Assembly (NCBI GenBank): GCA_963819735.1
Contig: CAWFXC010000005.1
Location: forward strand, 620,001-684,000
DNA length: 64,000 nt
Reading direction: 5' to 3'
Source of the DNA: CAWFXC01 sp963819735
Lineage (GTDB): Bacteria; Actinomycetota; Acidimicrobiia; IMCC26256; DASPTH01
Shown here in pieces: positions 53,858 through 62,116 of the stretch. Under the pieces are notes generated by a model that was given only the letters and a program-made list of their open reading frames with translations, did not search any database and was not told where the DNA came from. Numbering within the stretch: the stretch's first letter is position 1; every line of letters starts with the position of its first letter. The position numbers and the translations under genes were made by a program.

Positions 53858-54427
53858 CTAGCGGGCGCCGGTGAAGAGCTCGATCAACCGGTCGGTGGCG
53901 GCGTCTGCCCACTGGTCGAGCGTGGCCCGGTCGGTCCCGCCGATGGGATGGCCGAGCACCAGTGTGCGCACTTCCGGCAATCCGAAGTTCGCCGCCATCG
54001 TCGCCGCGATGGGCTCGAACTTGGTGGTGGTGACGACCACTGCCGGCTTCCCGACCCGCTCGAGCTCGATGCTGTCGTGGACGCTGTAGGCGGTGCAGCT
54101 CCCGCAGTCGGCGGCGCCCGTGATCACCACGTCGGCCTCGGCGACCAGGCGCTCGAAGATGTCGGGCGCGCACGGGATCGCCGCGTTGGCGGAGCGGCCC
54201 TGGGGCCCCTTCTTGGTGACGAGCGAGACCCGGGCGCCGGTTCGTTGCGCGAGCGTCTCCGCGGCGCGGGTCATCACCACCGCCGCGTTGGGCTTGCCGT
54301 TGTCGAGCACCGCGATGCGCAGGCCCGCCAGCGACGCCGGTGACGGCGCGAGCGTGGCGAGGTCGGGGCCGGGCTCGCTGTCGGGGAGATAGATCGTGGT
54401 GGTGGTGCCGAGCACGGTGGTGGTCAT
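53858..54427 (-). CDS. UGSC-family redox protein (Cys form)
   Basis: A 189-residue protein. The key motif is ITGAADCGSCTAYSVHDSIE, with C108-G-S-C111. In related proteins the first Cys is selenocysteine (U), giving the family its name; here it is encoded by an ordinary Cys codon. The N-terminal segment LRIAVLDNGKPNAAVVM forms a Rossmann-like start. The ATG at 54427 has AGGAGAGAA upstream. It follows the 54460 gene by 32 bp and the two are probably partners. The reaction is unknown; a thiol or selenol redox step is inferred. Confidence 0.8.
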   Translation of the reverse strand: MTTTVLGTTTTIYLPDSEPGPDLATLAPSPASLAGLRIAVLDNGKPNAAVVMTRAAETLAQRTGARVSLVTKKGPQGRSANAAIPCAPDIFERLVAEADVVITGAADCGSCTAYSVHDSIELERVGKPAVVVTTTKFEPIAATMAANFGLPEVRTLVLGHPIGGTDRATLDQWADAATDRLIELFTGAR

Positions 54428-54459
54428 GGCGTTCTCTCCTGCTTCACGAGCAACGGAGC

Positions 54460-55509
54460 TCAGTCGTCGACCGGCATGGTGACGCTGCGGGTCATGCCCC
54501 AGGATGGCACCACCAGCGTGTGCTTGCCCGGACCGCCGGCCACCAGCACCCGGATGTTGTCGGGATCGCCGGTCATCGGGAGGGCGTGGTCGTCGGGCAC
54601 CGACTTCATCCACTGCGTCCAGGCAAGCTCCTCGAAGTGATGACGGAACACCGCGGCCGGCATGCGGGCCCGCTCGTAGAGGTAGTGCGAGACGTCTTCC
54701 CGGGTGAAACCGGCGATGGCGACGCTGTGCGCGTGCTCGGGGCCGAGCACGATGAAGAACTCGGCCTGGCTGATGGGCGCGTTGTTCATCCCGAGTGACG
54801 TCATCGCCGACGCAACCTTGTCGAGGATCACCGCCGGATCGCCGGCGGCCTCGGCGTCGTGCACGTTGTGCGGCCCTTCACCGCAGTGCACGGTGACGGC
54901 ACTGGCGGCCTCGACGCCTCGGCTGCGCGCGTAGCTCTCCCACGGCGACTCGTCGATGTTCTCGGCCGCGCAGAACGTGTACTTCGCGGGTTGCCCGTGG
55001 GTGGCGGCGTCACCCGAACCCGGACGCGCGCCGGCGACGTGCAGTAGGACGAGCCGCACCGCGCGGCCGACGGTGGCGTTGGCGCGGTTGCCGGGCCCGA
55101 ACGCGCCGATGCCGGCGTTGAAGCCCGCGGTGCGGGCGATCTCACCGTGCACGATCACCATCGGGGCGACGAGGTGGGTGGTCGCGTTCACACCCCGCAG
55201 GTTCATCTCGGGTTGCGCGAGTGCGCGCACCGCCGCGAGTACCACCGGATACACCGCGGGCGGACACCCGGCGAGCACCGCGTTGATGGCGACGACGCGC
55301 CGGGTGACGACACCGGAGCGCGGTTGCAGCGCGGCGATCACCTCGTCGGGATCGCCGCTCGACTGCGTGAGCATGGCGTCGACCCGTTCGGGCGTCGGCG
55401 CCACGAGCGGGAGGCCGTCGCCCCAGCCGCGTGACTCGAACAACGCGATGAGCGCCTCGGGGGAGTCGTCGGCGAGCTCGTAGGTGGTCGGCTCGAACGT
55501 GGTCTTCAT
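54460..55509 (-). CDS. Conserved hypothetical protein, likely partner of the UGSC protein
   Basis: A 349-residue soluble protein from ATG 55509. Recognisable features are LFESRGWGDGLPLVAPTPER, GVVTRRVVAINAVLAGCPP, NLRGVNATTHLVAPMVIVHG and FCAAENIDESPWESYA. No named enzyme domain is recognised. Proteins with this pattern occur beside UGSC-type genes, so a two-component enzyme is suspected. It is divergent from the P450, with a palindromic site between them. Reading frames open further upstream on this strand run antisense to the P450 and are not believed. Confidence 0.65.
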   Translation of the reverse strand: MKTTFEPTTYELADDSPEALIALFESRGWGDGLPLVAPTPERVDAMLTQSSGDPDEVIAALQPRSGVVTRRVVAINAVLAGCPPAVYPVVLAAVRALAQPEMNLRGVNATTHLVAPMVIVHGEIARTAGFNAGIGAFGPGNRANATVGRAVRLVLLHVAGARPGSGDAATHGQPAKYTFCAAENIDESPWESYARSRGVEAASAVTVHCGEGPHNVHDAEAAGDPAVILDKVASAMTSLGMNNAPISQAEFFIVLGPEHAHSVAIAGFTREDVSHYLYERARMPAAVFRHHFEELAWTQWMKSVPDDHALPMTGDPDNIRVLVAGGPGKHTLVVPSWGMTRSVTMPVDD

Positions 55510-55546
55510 GGGATCCCCGCTCAGTCTGATGACCATCGGAGTATGA

Positions 55547-55559
55547 CTGATGGCATCAG
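55547..55559. promoter_or_regulatory. Palindromic operator candidate
   Basis: CTGATG-G-CATCAG is a perfect 6+6 inverted repeat. A second half-match, CTGATG-AC-CATCGG, begins 21 bp upstream at 55526, two helical turns away. The site lies between the divergent UGSC-partner gene (start 55509) and the P450 (start 55672). Confidence 0.5.
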
Positions 55560-55671
55560 ACCTGTCCAGTGACCAAGCGAGCGCCGGTGGGTCAGAGGCC
55601 CCCGAGCCCGGGGTTACGCTGCAGACCGGTATTTGTACACGGTCGTGAACCGGCCGGGGGAGACGAGATCG

Positions 55672-56880
55672 ATGACCGGCGACGCCAGCCCGAACGCGGA
55701 GGCTGTCGTCGAGCACGGCCTGCTGATCGCCAACGAAGGTCTCTTCACCGACATGGCCGATCCACAGCCGCGCTACCAACTGCTCGTCGAGCAGGGCGTC
55801 GTCGAACCGATGCCCGGGATGGTGATGGTTGCCAGCCGCGAGGCGGTCGAGGCCACGCTCAAGAACAGCGAGGTCTTCACCTCGGAGGGCTTCCTCGACC
55901 TCGGCAACATCCGTCCGCTCATCCCGTTGAGCGTCGATCCGCCGAAGCACGTGAAGTACCGCAAGATCCTCGACCCGTTGTTCGCGCCGAAGCAGATGGA
56001 CGCGATCGAGAGCGACGTCAGCGCTCGGGTGAACCACTTCATCGACCAGTTCATCGAACGCGGCTCGTGCAACTTCACCGAGGAGTTCGCCGAGCCGTTC
56101 CCGTCGGCGGTGTTCCTCGGCCTCATGGGTCTGCCGTGGGACGAGCTCGACACGTTCATGCGGCTGAAGGACGGCATCCTGCGCCCGGGCGGGTTCGAGA
56201 TGGACGCCGCGGAGCGCATGCGGGTCCAACGCGCCACCGGACTCGAGATCTACGAGTACTTCGACACCATCCTCGACGAACGGCTGCGGGAACCGCAGGA
56301 CGACATCCTCACCCGCTTCAACAACACCGAGATCGACGGCGAACGCCTCAGCCGCGAGGAGATCCTCGACATCTGCTTCCTGTTCCTCATCGCCGGCCTC
56401 GACACCGTCACCGATTCCCTCACGTGCTTCTTCGCGTTCCTCGCCCAGCACGCCGACCACCGGCGTCAGATCGCCGAGGATCCGTCGGTGATCCCGAGCG
56501 CGGTCGAGGAGCTGCTGCGCTGGGAGACGCCGGTGCCGAACGTGCCCCGCATGGCGAAGATCGACTGTCCCGTCGCCGGCCACGTGATCCCGGCCGGTAG
56601 TTTCGTGATGGTCAACGTCGGTGCCGCCAACGTCGATCCGGCGGAGTGTCCGGCACCGCTCGACGTGCGCTTCGACCGGGACGTCAACCGCCACCTCGCC
56701 TTCGGCGGGGGCGTGCACCGGTGCCTCGGTTCGCACCTGGCTCGCCGCGAGCTGCGGGTCACGTTGCGCGAGTGGCACCGCCGGATCCCGGAGTACGAGC
56801 TGCAGGGCGACGCCGACCTGCACTACTCGCCGGGGCTGCGGTTCGTGGAGAACCTCGGGCTCCGGTGGCCCACGACCTGA
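55672..56880 (+). CDS. Cytochrome P450
   Basis: A 402-residue bacterial P450 from ATG 55672. The I-helix has LIAGLDTVTDSLT, with the Thr used in O2 activation. EELLRW gives the ExxR motif, and FGGGVHRCLGSHLARREL carries the heme-ligating Cys. It needs a ferredoxin and a reductase; none is adjacent, though the C-x2-H-x2-C ferredoxin at 13226 is of the kind that serves P450s. Probable substrates are lipids or terpenoids, which is inference. The TauD gene follows after 13 bp. Confidence 0.93.
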   Translation: MTGDASPNAEAVVEHGLLIANEGLFTDMADPQPRYQLLVEQGVVEPMPGMVMVASREAVEATLKNSEVFTSEGFLDLGNIRPLIPLSVDPPKHVKYRKILDPLFAPKQMDAIESDVSARVNHFIDQFIERGSCNFTEEFAEPFPSAVFLGLMGLPWDELDTFMRLKDGILRPGGFEMDAAERMRVQRATGLEIYEYFDTILDERLREPQDDILTRFNNTEIDGERLSREEILDICFLFLIAGLDTVTDSLTCFFAFLAQHADHRRQIAEDPSVIPSAVEELLRWETPVPNVPRMAKIDCPVAGHVIPAGSFVMVNVGAANVDPAECPAPLDVRFDRDVNRHLAFGGGVHRCLGSHLARRELRVTLREWHRRIPEYELQGDADLHYSPGLRFVENLGLRWPTT

Positions 56881-56893
56881 CAGACTGCGCTCG

Positions 56894-57715
56894 ATGGATA
56901 CCGCGCTCAGCTCCGCCGTGACTCCCCGGGCCGGTGCCCTCGGCGCCGAAGTGCGGGGCGTCGATCTCACCCGCCTCGACGCGCGCAGCACCGCCGAGGT
57001 GCACGACCTGCTCGCTCGATACCTCGTGTTGTTCTTCCCCGATCAGACGCTGACCGACGAAGACCAGCTCGCGTTCGCGCTGCGCTTCGGCGCCCCCTAC
57101 GTGCATCCGATCGGCCGCACCGCCGGGCGCACCACGGCCGGCGTCGAGCACATCGTCGACTCGGTGGAGCACCCGCCGTACCAGGACAAGTGGCACACCG
57201 ACGTGAGCTGGGATCCCGAGCCGCCGGTGTTCGGCACGCTGCGGCCCATCGAGCTCCCGACGCGCGGGGGCGACACGATCTGGTCGAGCATGTACGCGGC
57301 GTACGACGCGCTCTCCCCGGTCATGCAACGGGTGATCGACCCGTTGGTCGCCCGCCACGACATGGGCAGTGCCACCGCGTTCGTCGCCAAGGCCGGATCC
57401 GAGATGGTGGCCCGGACGCGGGAGGCCTTCCCCGGGGCCGAGCACCCGGTGGTCGGCGTGCACCCGGCGACCAACCGGAAGTTCCTCAACGTGAACCGCG
57501 AGTTCACGCAGTGCATCGTCGGCCTGCACCCGGAGGAGAGCCGCGCCCTGCTCGGGTTCCTCACCGAACACGCGACGAACCCCAACTTCCAGGTGCGCCA
57601 CTCGTGGAGCCTCGGCGAGCTGGCGATCTGGGACGAGCGCTGCACGCAGCACTTCGCCGTCGCCGACTTCGTGCCCGAGCGTCGCGAGATGGCGCGCGTC
57701 GCCGTCGGCGCTTGA
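56894..57715 (+). CDS. TauD/TfdA-family Fe(II)/2-oxoglutarate dioxygenase
   Basis: A 273-residue enzyme from ATG 56894. KWHTDVSW holds the metal HxD, TQHFAVAD the distal His, and REMARVAV the Arg that binds 2-oxoglutarate. The N-terminal GALGAEVRGVDLTRLD is standard for the family. It follows the P450 closely on the same strand, so both oxidise parts of one pathway or are simply co-expressed. Substrate unknown; taurine and sulfonates are only family examples. Confidence 0.92.
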   Translation: MDTALSSAVTPRAGALGAEVRGVDLTRLDARSTAEVHDLLARYLVLFFPDQTLTDEDQLAFALRFGAPYVHPIGRTAGRTTAGVEHIVDSVEHPPYQDKWHTDVSWDPEPPVFGTLRPIELPTRGGDTIWSSMYAAYDALSPVMQRVIDPLVARHDMGSATAFVAKAGSEMVARTREAFPGAEHPVVGVHPATNRKFLNVNREFTQCIVGLHPEESRALLGFLTEHATNPNFQVRHSWSLGELAIWDERCTQHFAVADFVPERREMARVAVGA

Positions 57716-57740
57716 TCGTGCGGCGCGTGATCGTGGGCGC

Positions 57741-58652
57741 ATGACGGTCGCGGTCGACGAACGGCGGTTCCGGGGCGAGCCGGCCGTCGTGCTCACCGCG
57801 GGTGAGCTGCGGGCGACGTTCCTGCCCGGGCTCGGGATGACGGGCGTGTCGTTGCGCTACCGCGGGCGGGAGCACTTCGCGCTCCCCGGTGGGCTCGACG
57901 CGCTGCGTGCCGGGGGCACCCTTGGGCTCCCGCTGCTCGCGCCGTGGGCGAACCGGCTGGCCGCGTGGCGCTACCGTGCCGCGGGCGTGGCCGTCGACCT
58001 CGCCGGGCTGCCCTTGCACACCGACGGCAACGGTCTCCCGATTCACGGCCTGCTCGTGGGTCAACCGGGATGGCGGATCGACGGCCAGACCGTGCGCGGC
58101 AGCAGCGCTCGCCTGCACGCGTCGATCGACGTCGACGCGCCGGCGTTCCCGTTCCCACACCGCATCGAGCTGGCGGTCTCCGCACGCGACGCGCGCCTGC
58201 AGGTCGACACCACCATCGTCCCGACGGGGCGCCGCCGCGTCCCGGTCGCGTTCGGCTGGCACCCCTACCTGAAGGTCCCGGGCTCGCCGCGCAACCAGTG
58301 GCGCCTCCGACTCCCGACGCGTGAGCACCTCGTGCTCGATGCGCTCCAGATCCCCACCGGTGAACAGGTCCCCGAGCGCGCCGAGCACGCGGTGATCGGG
58401 CGCCGCACGTTCGACGACGGCTACGCGCTCGGCCGCGACCGTCGCCTCGCGCTCAGCGCCGCCGACGGCGCGTCGATCGAGCTCCGCGCCGGTGAGGGCT
58501 ACCCCTACGCGCAGGTGTGGGTACCGCCGGGCCGACCGTTCGCCGCGCTCGAACCCATGGCCGCACCCACCAACGCACTGGGCGACGGCACCGCTCCGCT
58601 CGTGGCGCGCGGCGAGGCCTTCACCGCGAGCTTCTCGTTGCACGTGGCGTAG
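57741..58652 (+). CDS. Aldose 1-epimerase family protein
   Basis: A 303-residue beta-sandwich enzyme. The catalytic His pair is in LPIHGLL and FGWHPYLK, and the general base Glu in FAALEPMAAPTNA, as in galactose mutarotase. It interconverts anomers of hexoses. It follows the TauD gene after 25 bp on the same strand; sugar-related neighbours are GH3 and GH15. Confidence 0.9.
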   Translation: MTVAVDERRFRGEPAVVLTAGELRATFLPGLGMTGVSLRYRGREHFALPGGLDALRAGGTLGLPLLAPWANRLAAWRYRAAGVAVDLAGLPLHTDGNGLPIHGLLVGQPGWRIDGQTVRGSSARLHASIDVDAPAFPFPHRIELAVSARDARLQVDTTIVPTGRRRVPVAFGWHPYLKVPGSPRNQWRLRLPTREHLVLDALQIPTGEQVPERAEHAVIGRRTFDDGYALGRDRRLALSAADGASIELRAGEGYPYAQVWVPPGRPFAALEPMAAPTNALGDGTAPLVARGEAFTASFSLHVA

Positions 58653-58670
58653 GAGCGCGTGCTCCGGCGA

Positions 58671-59507
58671 TCACTGCGGGTTGAGCAGGGTCTCCGGGTC
58701 GAAGTCGAGCACGAGGCGGCCGGTGGTCATCGCGGCCACGGTGCCACCGTCGGTGTTGAAGTTCTCACCCGACACGTACGACGCGGCGTCGCTGTTGAGG
58801 AAGATGAGCGGCCACGCCTGCTCGGCAGGGGTCGAACGACGGCCGAGGCCCTGCGCGAACAGGTCGATGATCGTGCCACCCCCGGCGAGGTCCTCGAACG
58901 CGGGCATCATCGGCGTGTCGGTCGGGCCGGGGCTGATGCAGTTGAGCCGGATGCCGTGCTGGGCGAAGTCCATCGCGGTGTTCATCGTCCAGATGATGAG
59001 CGCCTCTTTCGACGGGCTGTACCCGCTGGCGATCTCCTCCGGGTGCTCCTCGATCCACGTCTTCGCCTCGGCGAAGTCCTTGGTGGTCACGAGGGGCAGC
59101 CACTTGGCGATGTTGAGGAGGTAGCCGCTGCCTGCGGTCGACGAGATGCTGGCGATCGCGCTGCCCTCGCTCATGTGCGGTGCGACCAGCGTCGCGAGGT
59201 GCCGCGGCGCGGCGAAGTTCACGAGCATGGTGTCGATGTCGGAGAATGGCGGCCCGGGCAGGCCCGCGCAGTTGAACAGGGCGTCGATCTGGCCGCCGAT
59301 CTTCTCGATCGCGGCGGCCGCGGCGTCGGGATCGCGCAGGTCGACGATCTGGTGACTGGCGACGTCGACCGGCGGATCCTTCAGGTCGATCACGTGGATC
59401 TCGGCGCCGAGATCCTTCAGACCGGTGACCGTGGCCGCGCCCATCCCGGCGCCACCCCCGCCACTCACGACCACCCGCTTGCCTTCGTAGCTGAAGGGAT
59501 TTGCCAT
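58671..59507 (-). CDS. SDR-family oxidoreductase
   Basis: A 278-residue SDR with a Gly-rich loop (SGGGGAGMGAAT) and NCAG; after a longer insert than usual (about residues 125-150) comes the catalytic YSPSK. The Ser is in SISSTAG. The late segment GENFNTDGG replaces the usual xGQxLxVDGG. Length and insert resemble 3-alpha-hydroxysteroid-dehydrogenase-like SDRs, which is suggestive only. It lies 107 bp downstream of the next SDR gene on the same strand. Confidence 0.87.
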   Translation of the reverse strand: MANPFSYEGKRVVVSGGGGAGMGAATVTGLKDLGAEIHVIDLKDPPVDVASHQIVDLRDPDAAAAAIEKIGGQIDALFNCAGLPGPPFSDIDTMLVNFAAPRHLATLVAPHMSEGSAIASISSTAGSGYLLNIAKWLPLVTTKDFAEAKTWIEEHPEEIASGYSPSKEALIIWTMNTAMDFAQHGIRLNCISPGPTDTPMMPAFEDLAGGGTIIDLFAQGLGRRSTPAEQAWPLIFLNSDAASYVSGENFNTDGGTVAAMTTGRLVLDFDPETLLNPQ

Positions 59508-59614
59508 TGCGGACCTCCTCGACGTCTAAGGACGGGCGCACACTACCCGGGTCCGCCCGAGCCGTCAGAGCGACCCGCGCCCGCGACGCACCCCGAACGC
59601 GCGCCCGCGTTCGA

Positions 59615-60382
59615 TCAGAGGCCGGGGCTCGAGTGCATGATCCCGCCGTCGGCGAAGATCGTGGTCGCGGTGAGGTAGGCGGCACCGTCGCCGGCGGCGA
59701 ACGCGACGACCTCGGCGATCTCCTCGGGCTTGGCCATGCGGCCGGCGGGGATCGCGGCGTCGAGCACCTTCATCTTCGCGGGGTCGTTCATCGTCGACGT
59801 GTTGATGGGCGTCTCCACCGCGCCGGGGCCCACGCCGATCACCTGGATCCCGTGCGGCCCGAGCTCGACACCCGAGGTGCGGGTGAGCATGCGCATCCCG
59901 CCCTTCGACAGGCAGTACGCGGTGTTGCCGGGCATGGGCCAGTCCTCGTGCACCGAGGTGATGTTGACGACGCGTCCGCCACCGCCCTGGGCGATCATCT
60001 GCTTGGCCGCGAGCTGCGTACCGAAGAACGCGCTCTTGAGGTTGATCGACAGCACCTTCTCGTACTGGGCCTCGGTGGTGTCGAGGATCGACGAGCGGGT
60101 CTCGACCCCGGCGTTGTTCACCATGATGTCGACGCGCCCGAACTCCTTCACCGCGGTGGCGATGAGACGTTCGAGGTCTTCGATCTTGCTCACGTCGGCC
60201 TCCACGCCGATGGCCTGCACACCGAGGCCGTGGAGCTGCTGTTCGAGGTCTTCGGTGGCCTGCGGGTTGGCCACGTAGTCGATCACGATGTTGGCACCGT
60301 GCCCGGCCAGCGCGATGGCGATGGCCTTGCCGATGCCGCTGTTCCCACCGGTGACGATGGCGACTTTTCCGTCGAGACTCAT
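59615..60382 (-). CDS. SDR-family oxidoreductase (glucose/alcohol dehydrogenase-like)
   Basis: A 255-residue classical SDR: TGGNSGIGKAIA, NNAG, catalytic Ser in NITSVHE and YCLSKGGM. Its closest recognisable pattern is glucose 1-dehydrogenase-like SDRs. The gap to the GMC gene contains a 15-bp tandem repeat. Co-occurrence with the GMC enzyme suggests sequential alcohol oxidations, which is an inference. Confidence 0.88.
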   Translation of the reverse strand: MSLDGKVAIVTGGNSGIGKAIAIALAGHGANIVIDYVANPQATEDLEQQLHGLGVQAIGVEADVSKIEDLERLIATAVKEFGRVDIMVNNAGVETRSSILDTTEAQYEKVLSINLKSAFFGTQLAAKQMIAQGGGGRVVNITSVHEDWPMPGNTAYCLSKGGMRMLTRTSGVELGPHGIQVIGVGPGAVETPINTSTMNDPAKMKVLDAAIPAGRMAKPEEIAEVVAFAAGDGAAYLTATTIFADGGIMHSSPGL

Positions 60383-60405
60383 GTTGTTGCTCCCGTTGTT
60401 GTCCG

Positions 60406-60443
60406 GCGAGGGGTACTCACGCGAGGGGTACTCACGCGAGGGT
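60406..60443. repeat. Tandem 15-bp repeat
   Basis: GCGAGGGGTACTCAC occurs twice head-to-tail (60406-60420, 60421-60435), then a partial third unit begins (GCGAGGG). It lies between the stop of the GMC gene and the start of the minus-strand SDR. Slippage could change the spacing. Confidence 0.75.
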
Positions 60444-60445
60444 GT

Positions 60446-61999
60446 TCAGGCGAGGCGGTCGGCGAGGTGCTCACCGACGCGGATCGCGTTGGCCATCGCG
60501 GTGAGCGCGGGGTTCACCGCACCGATGCTCGGGAAGAAGCTGGTGTCGACCACGTAGAGGTTGTCGACCTCGTGGGCCTTGCAGTGCTCGTCGAGCACCG
60601 ACGTGGCCGGGTCGGCGCCGAAGCGGCACGTGCCCGCCTGGTGCGCGACCCCGGCGATCGGGATGCTCATGTCCATGTAGAAGTTCTTGTCGAGCACGTG
60701 GTGCTGCGCCATGCCCACGTGGTTCAGGATTTGCTTGAGCTCGTGGTAGAGGCGGTCGGCTTCGTCGTCGTTGGTCGACGAGTACGCGAGGTGCACCTGG
60801 CCGTCGCCGTCGAGGGTCACCCGGTTGTCGGCGCGGGGGAGGTCCTCGGTGGTGAGCCAGAAGTCGACCGCGTGCTCAGCGGTGTCGGCGAGGCTCCAGT
60901 GCGGGGCCAACATGGTGAGCTTGGGCTCCTCGCCCTTCATCGCCGCCGCGTTCGACTTGCCCACCATCTGGATGTTGCCGGCCGGCCATTCGTAGTCGTC
61001 GGTGGCGAAGTAGAAGTCGTTGATCGCGAGCGTCTTCTGGAAGGTGGTCTCGTTCAGCTCCTTGGCGAGGGCGACGACCGCCTTGCTGTTGTGGAACATG
61101 TAGTTGCGGCCCACCTGGTCGGAGCCGTTGGCGAGACCGTTCGGGTGTTGGTCGTTGGCCGAGGCGAGGAGCAGCTTGGCGCTGTTGCTGGCGCCGGCCG
61201 ACACGACCACGACGTCGGCTTCGTAGACCTCGCGGCTGCCGTTGCGGGTGACGACGACGCCGGTGACGGTTCGGCCCGACGCGTCGGTCTCCAACTGGGT
61301 GACCTCCGCGTTCACGAGCAGGGTCACGTTGGGGAGATCGAGGATGGGCCGGACCGCGATGGTCTCGGCGTCGGACTTCGCGTGCACCAGGCACGGGTAG
61401 CCGTCGCACCACGAGCAGCGGATGCACGCGCTCCGGCCGCGGTCGGCCTCGTCGAGCAGGATGCCGCACGGAGCCGCGAACGGGTGGTAACCGCCCGATT
61501 CCAGGTCGTCGAACAGCTGCTGGATGCGCGGCTCGTGCGACACCGCCGGCCACGGGTACTGCTTGCTCCAATGGCCCTCGATGGGGTCGTCGCCGTGGTG
61601 GCCGTGCACCTGGTAGAGCCACTCGGCCTTGGTGTAATACGGCTCGAGGTCGTCGTAGGTGATCGGCCACGCGGGCGAGACGCCGTCGACGTGTTGGAGG
61701 TCGCCGAAGTCGTCGGGCCGGAGGCGGTAGAGGGCGGCGCCGTACAACTTGGTCGCGCCACCGACGTAGTAGTGGACCTGCGGCTGGAACGCGGCGCCGT
61801 CGGAGTCGTACCAGGTGTCGGGGGAGATGTACTTGCCGTCGATGAACACCGGCTCCGGGTTCCAGTTGTCCATTTCGCGGGGGAGGAAGTCGCCCCGTTC
61901 GAGGAGGAGGATCTGTTTCCCGGAGCTGGCGAGGGTGTGGGCGAGGGTGCCGCCACCGGCGCCGGTGCCGATCACGATCACGTCGAAGCGCTCGGGCAT
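60446..61999 (-). CDS. GMC-family FAD oxidoreductase
   Basis: A 517-residue flavoenzyme from ATG 61999. The FAD-binding start is VIGTGAGGGTLAHTLASSGK. Near residue 205 is CIRCSWCDGYPC, a four-Cys cluster seen in one GMC subgroup. The C-terminal catalytic part has HQAGTCRFG and NPALTAMANAIRVGEHLA. It oxidises alcohols to aldehydes or ketones; the acceptor is unknown. It is transcribed ahead of the SDR at 60382 on the same strand. Confidence 0.9.
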   Translation of the reverse strand: MPERFDVIVIGTGAGGGTLAHTLASSGKQILLLERGDFLPREMDNWNPEPVFIDGKYISPDTWYDSDGAAFQPQVHYYVGGATKLYGAALYRLRPDDFGDLQHVDGVSPAWPITYDDLEPYYTKAEWLYQVHGHHGDDPIEGHWSKQYPWPAVSHEPRIQQLFDDLESGGYHPFAAPCGILLDEADRGRSACIRCSWCDGYPCLVHAKSDAETIAVRPILDLPNVTLLVNAEVTQLETDASGRTVTGVVVTRNGSREVYEADVVVVSAGASNSAKLLLASANDQHPNGLANGSDQVGRNYMFHNSKAVVALAKELNETTFQKTLAINDFYFATDDYEWPAGNIQMVGKSNAAAMKGEEPKLTMLAPHWSLADTAEHAVDFWLTTEDLPRADNRVTLDGDGQVHLAYSSTNDDEADRLYHELKQILNHVGMAQHHVLDKNFYMDMSIPIAGVAHQAGTCRFGADPATSVLDEHCKAHEVDNLYVVDTSFFPSIGAVNPALTAMANAIRVGEHLADRLA

Positions 62000-62116
62000 G
62001 GGGGGATTCCTTACGTCGACTCCTCGGGCACTCTGGATCCTGCCGCGGGGTCGAGGCTGACGACATCGCCCAAAGGGGGTGATCACGGCCGAGGCCGGTC
62101 GTGTCAGACTCGGCGC

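Noticed and set aside
53858..54427. Selenocysteine in the UGSC protein
   Set aside because: The motif position is an ordinary Cys codon and no in-frame TGA occurs there, so no recoding is needed.
55510..56991. Upstream extension of the UGSC-partner frame on the minus strand
   Set aside because: It is antisense to the P450 gene. The recognisable protein begins at ATG 55509.
59501..62116. Long plus-strand frame leading into the GH15 gene
   Set aside because: Only the part from ATG 62117 matches a protein family; the rest mirrors the SDR and GMC genes.
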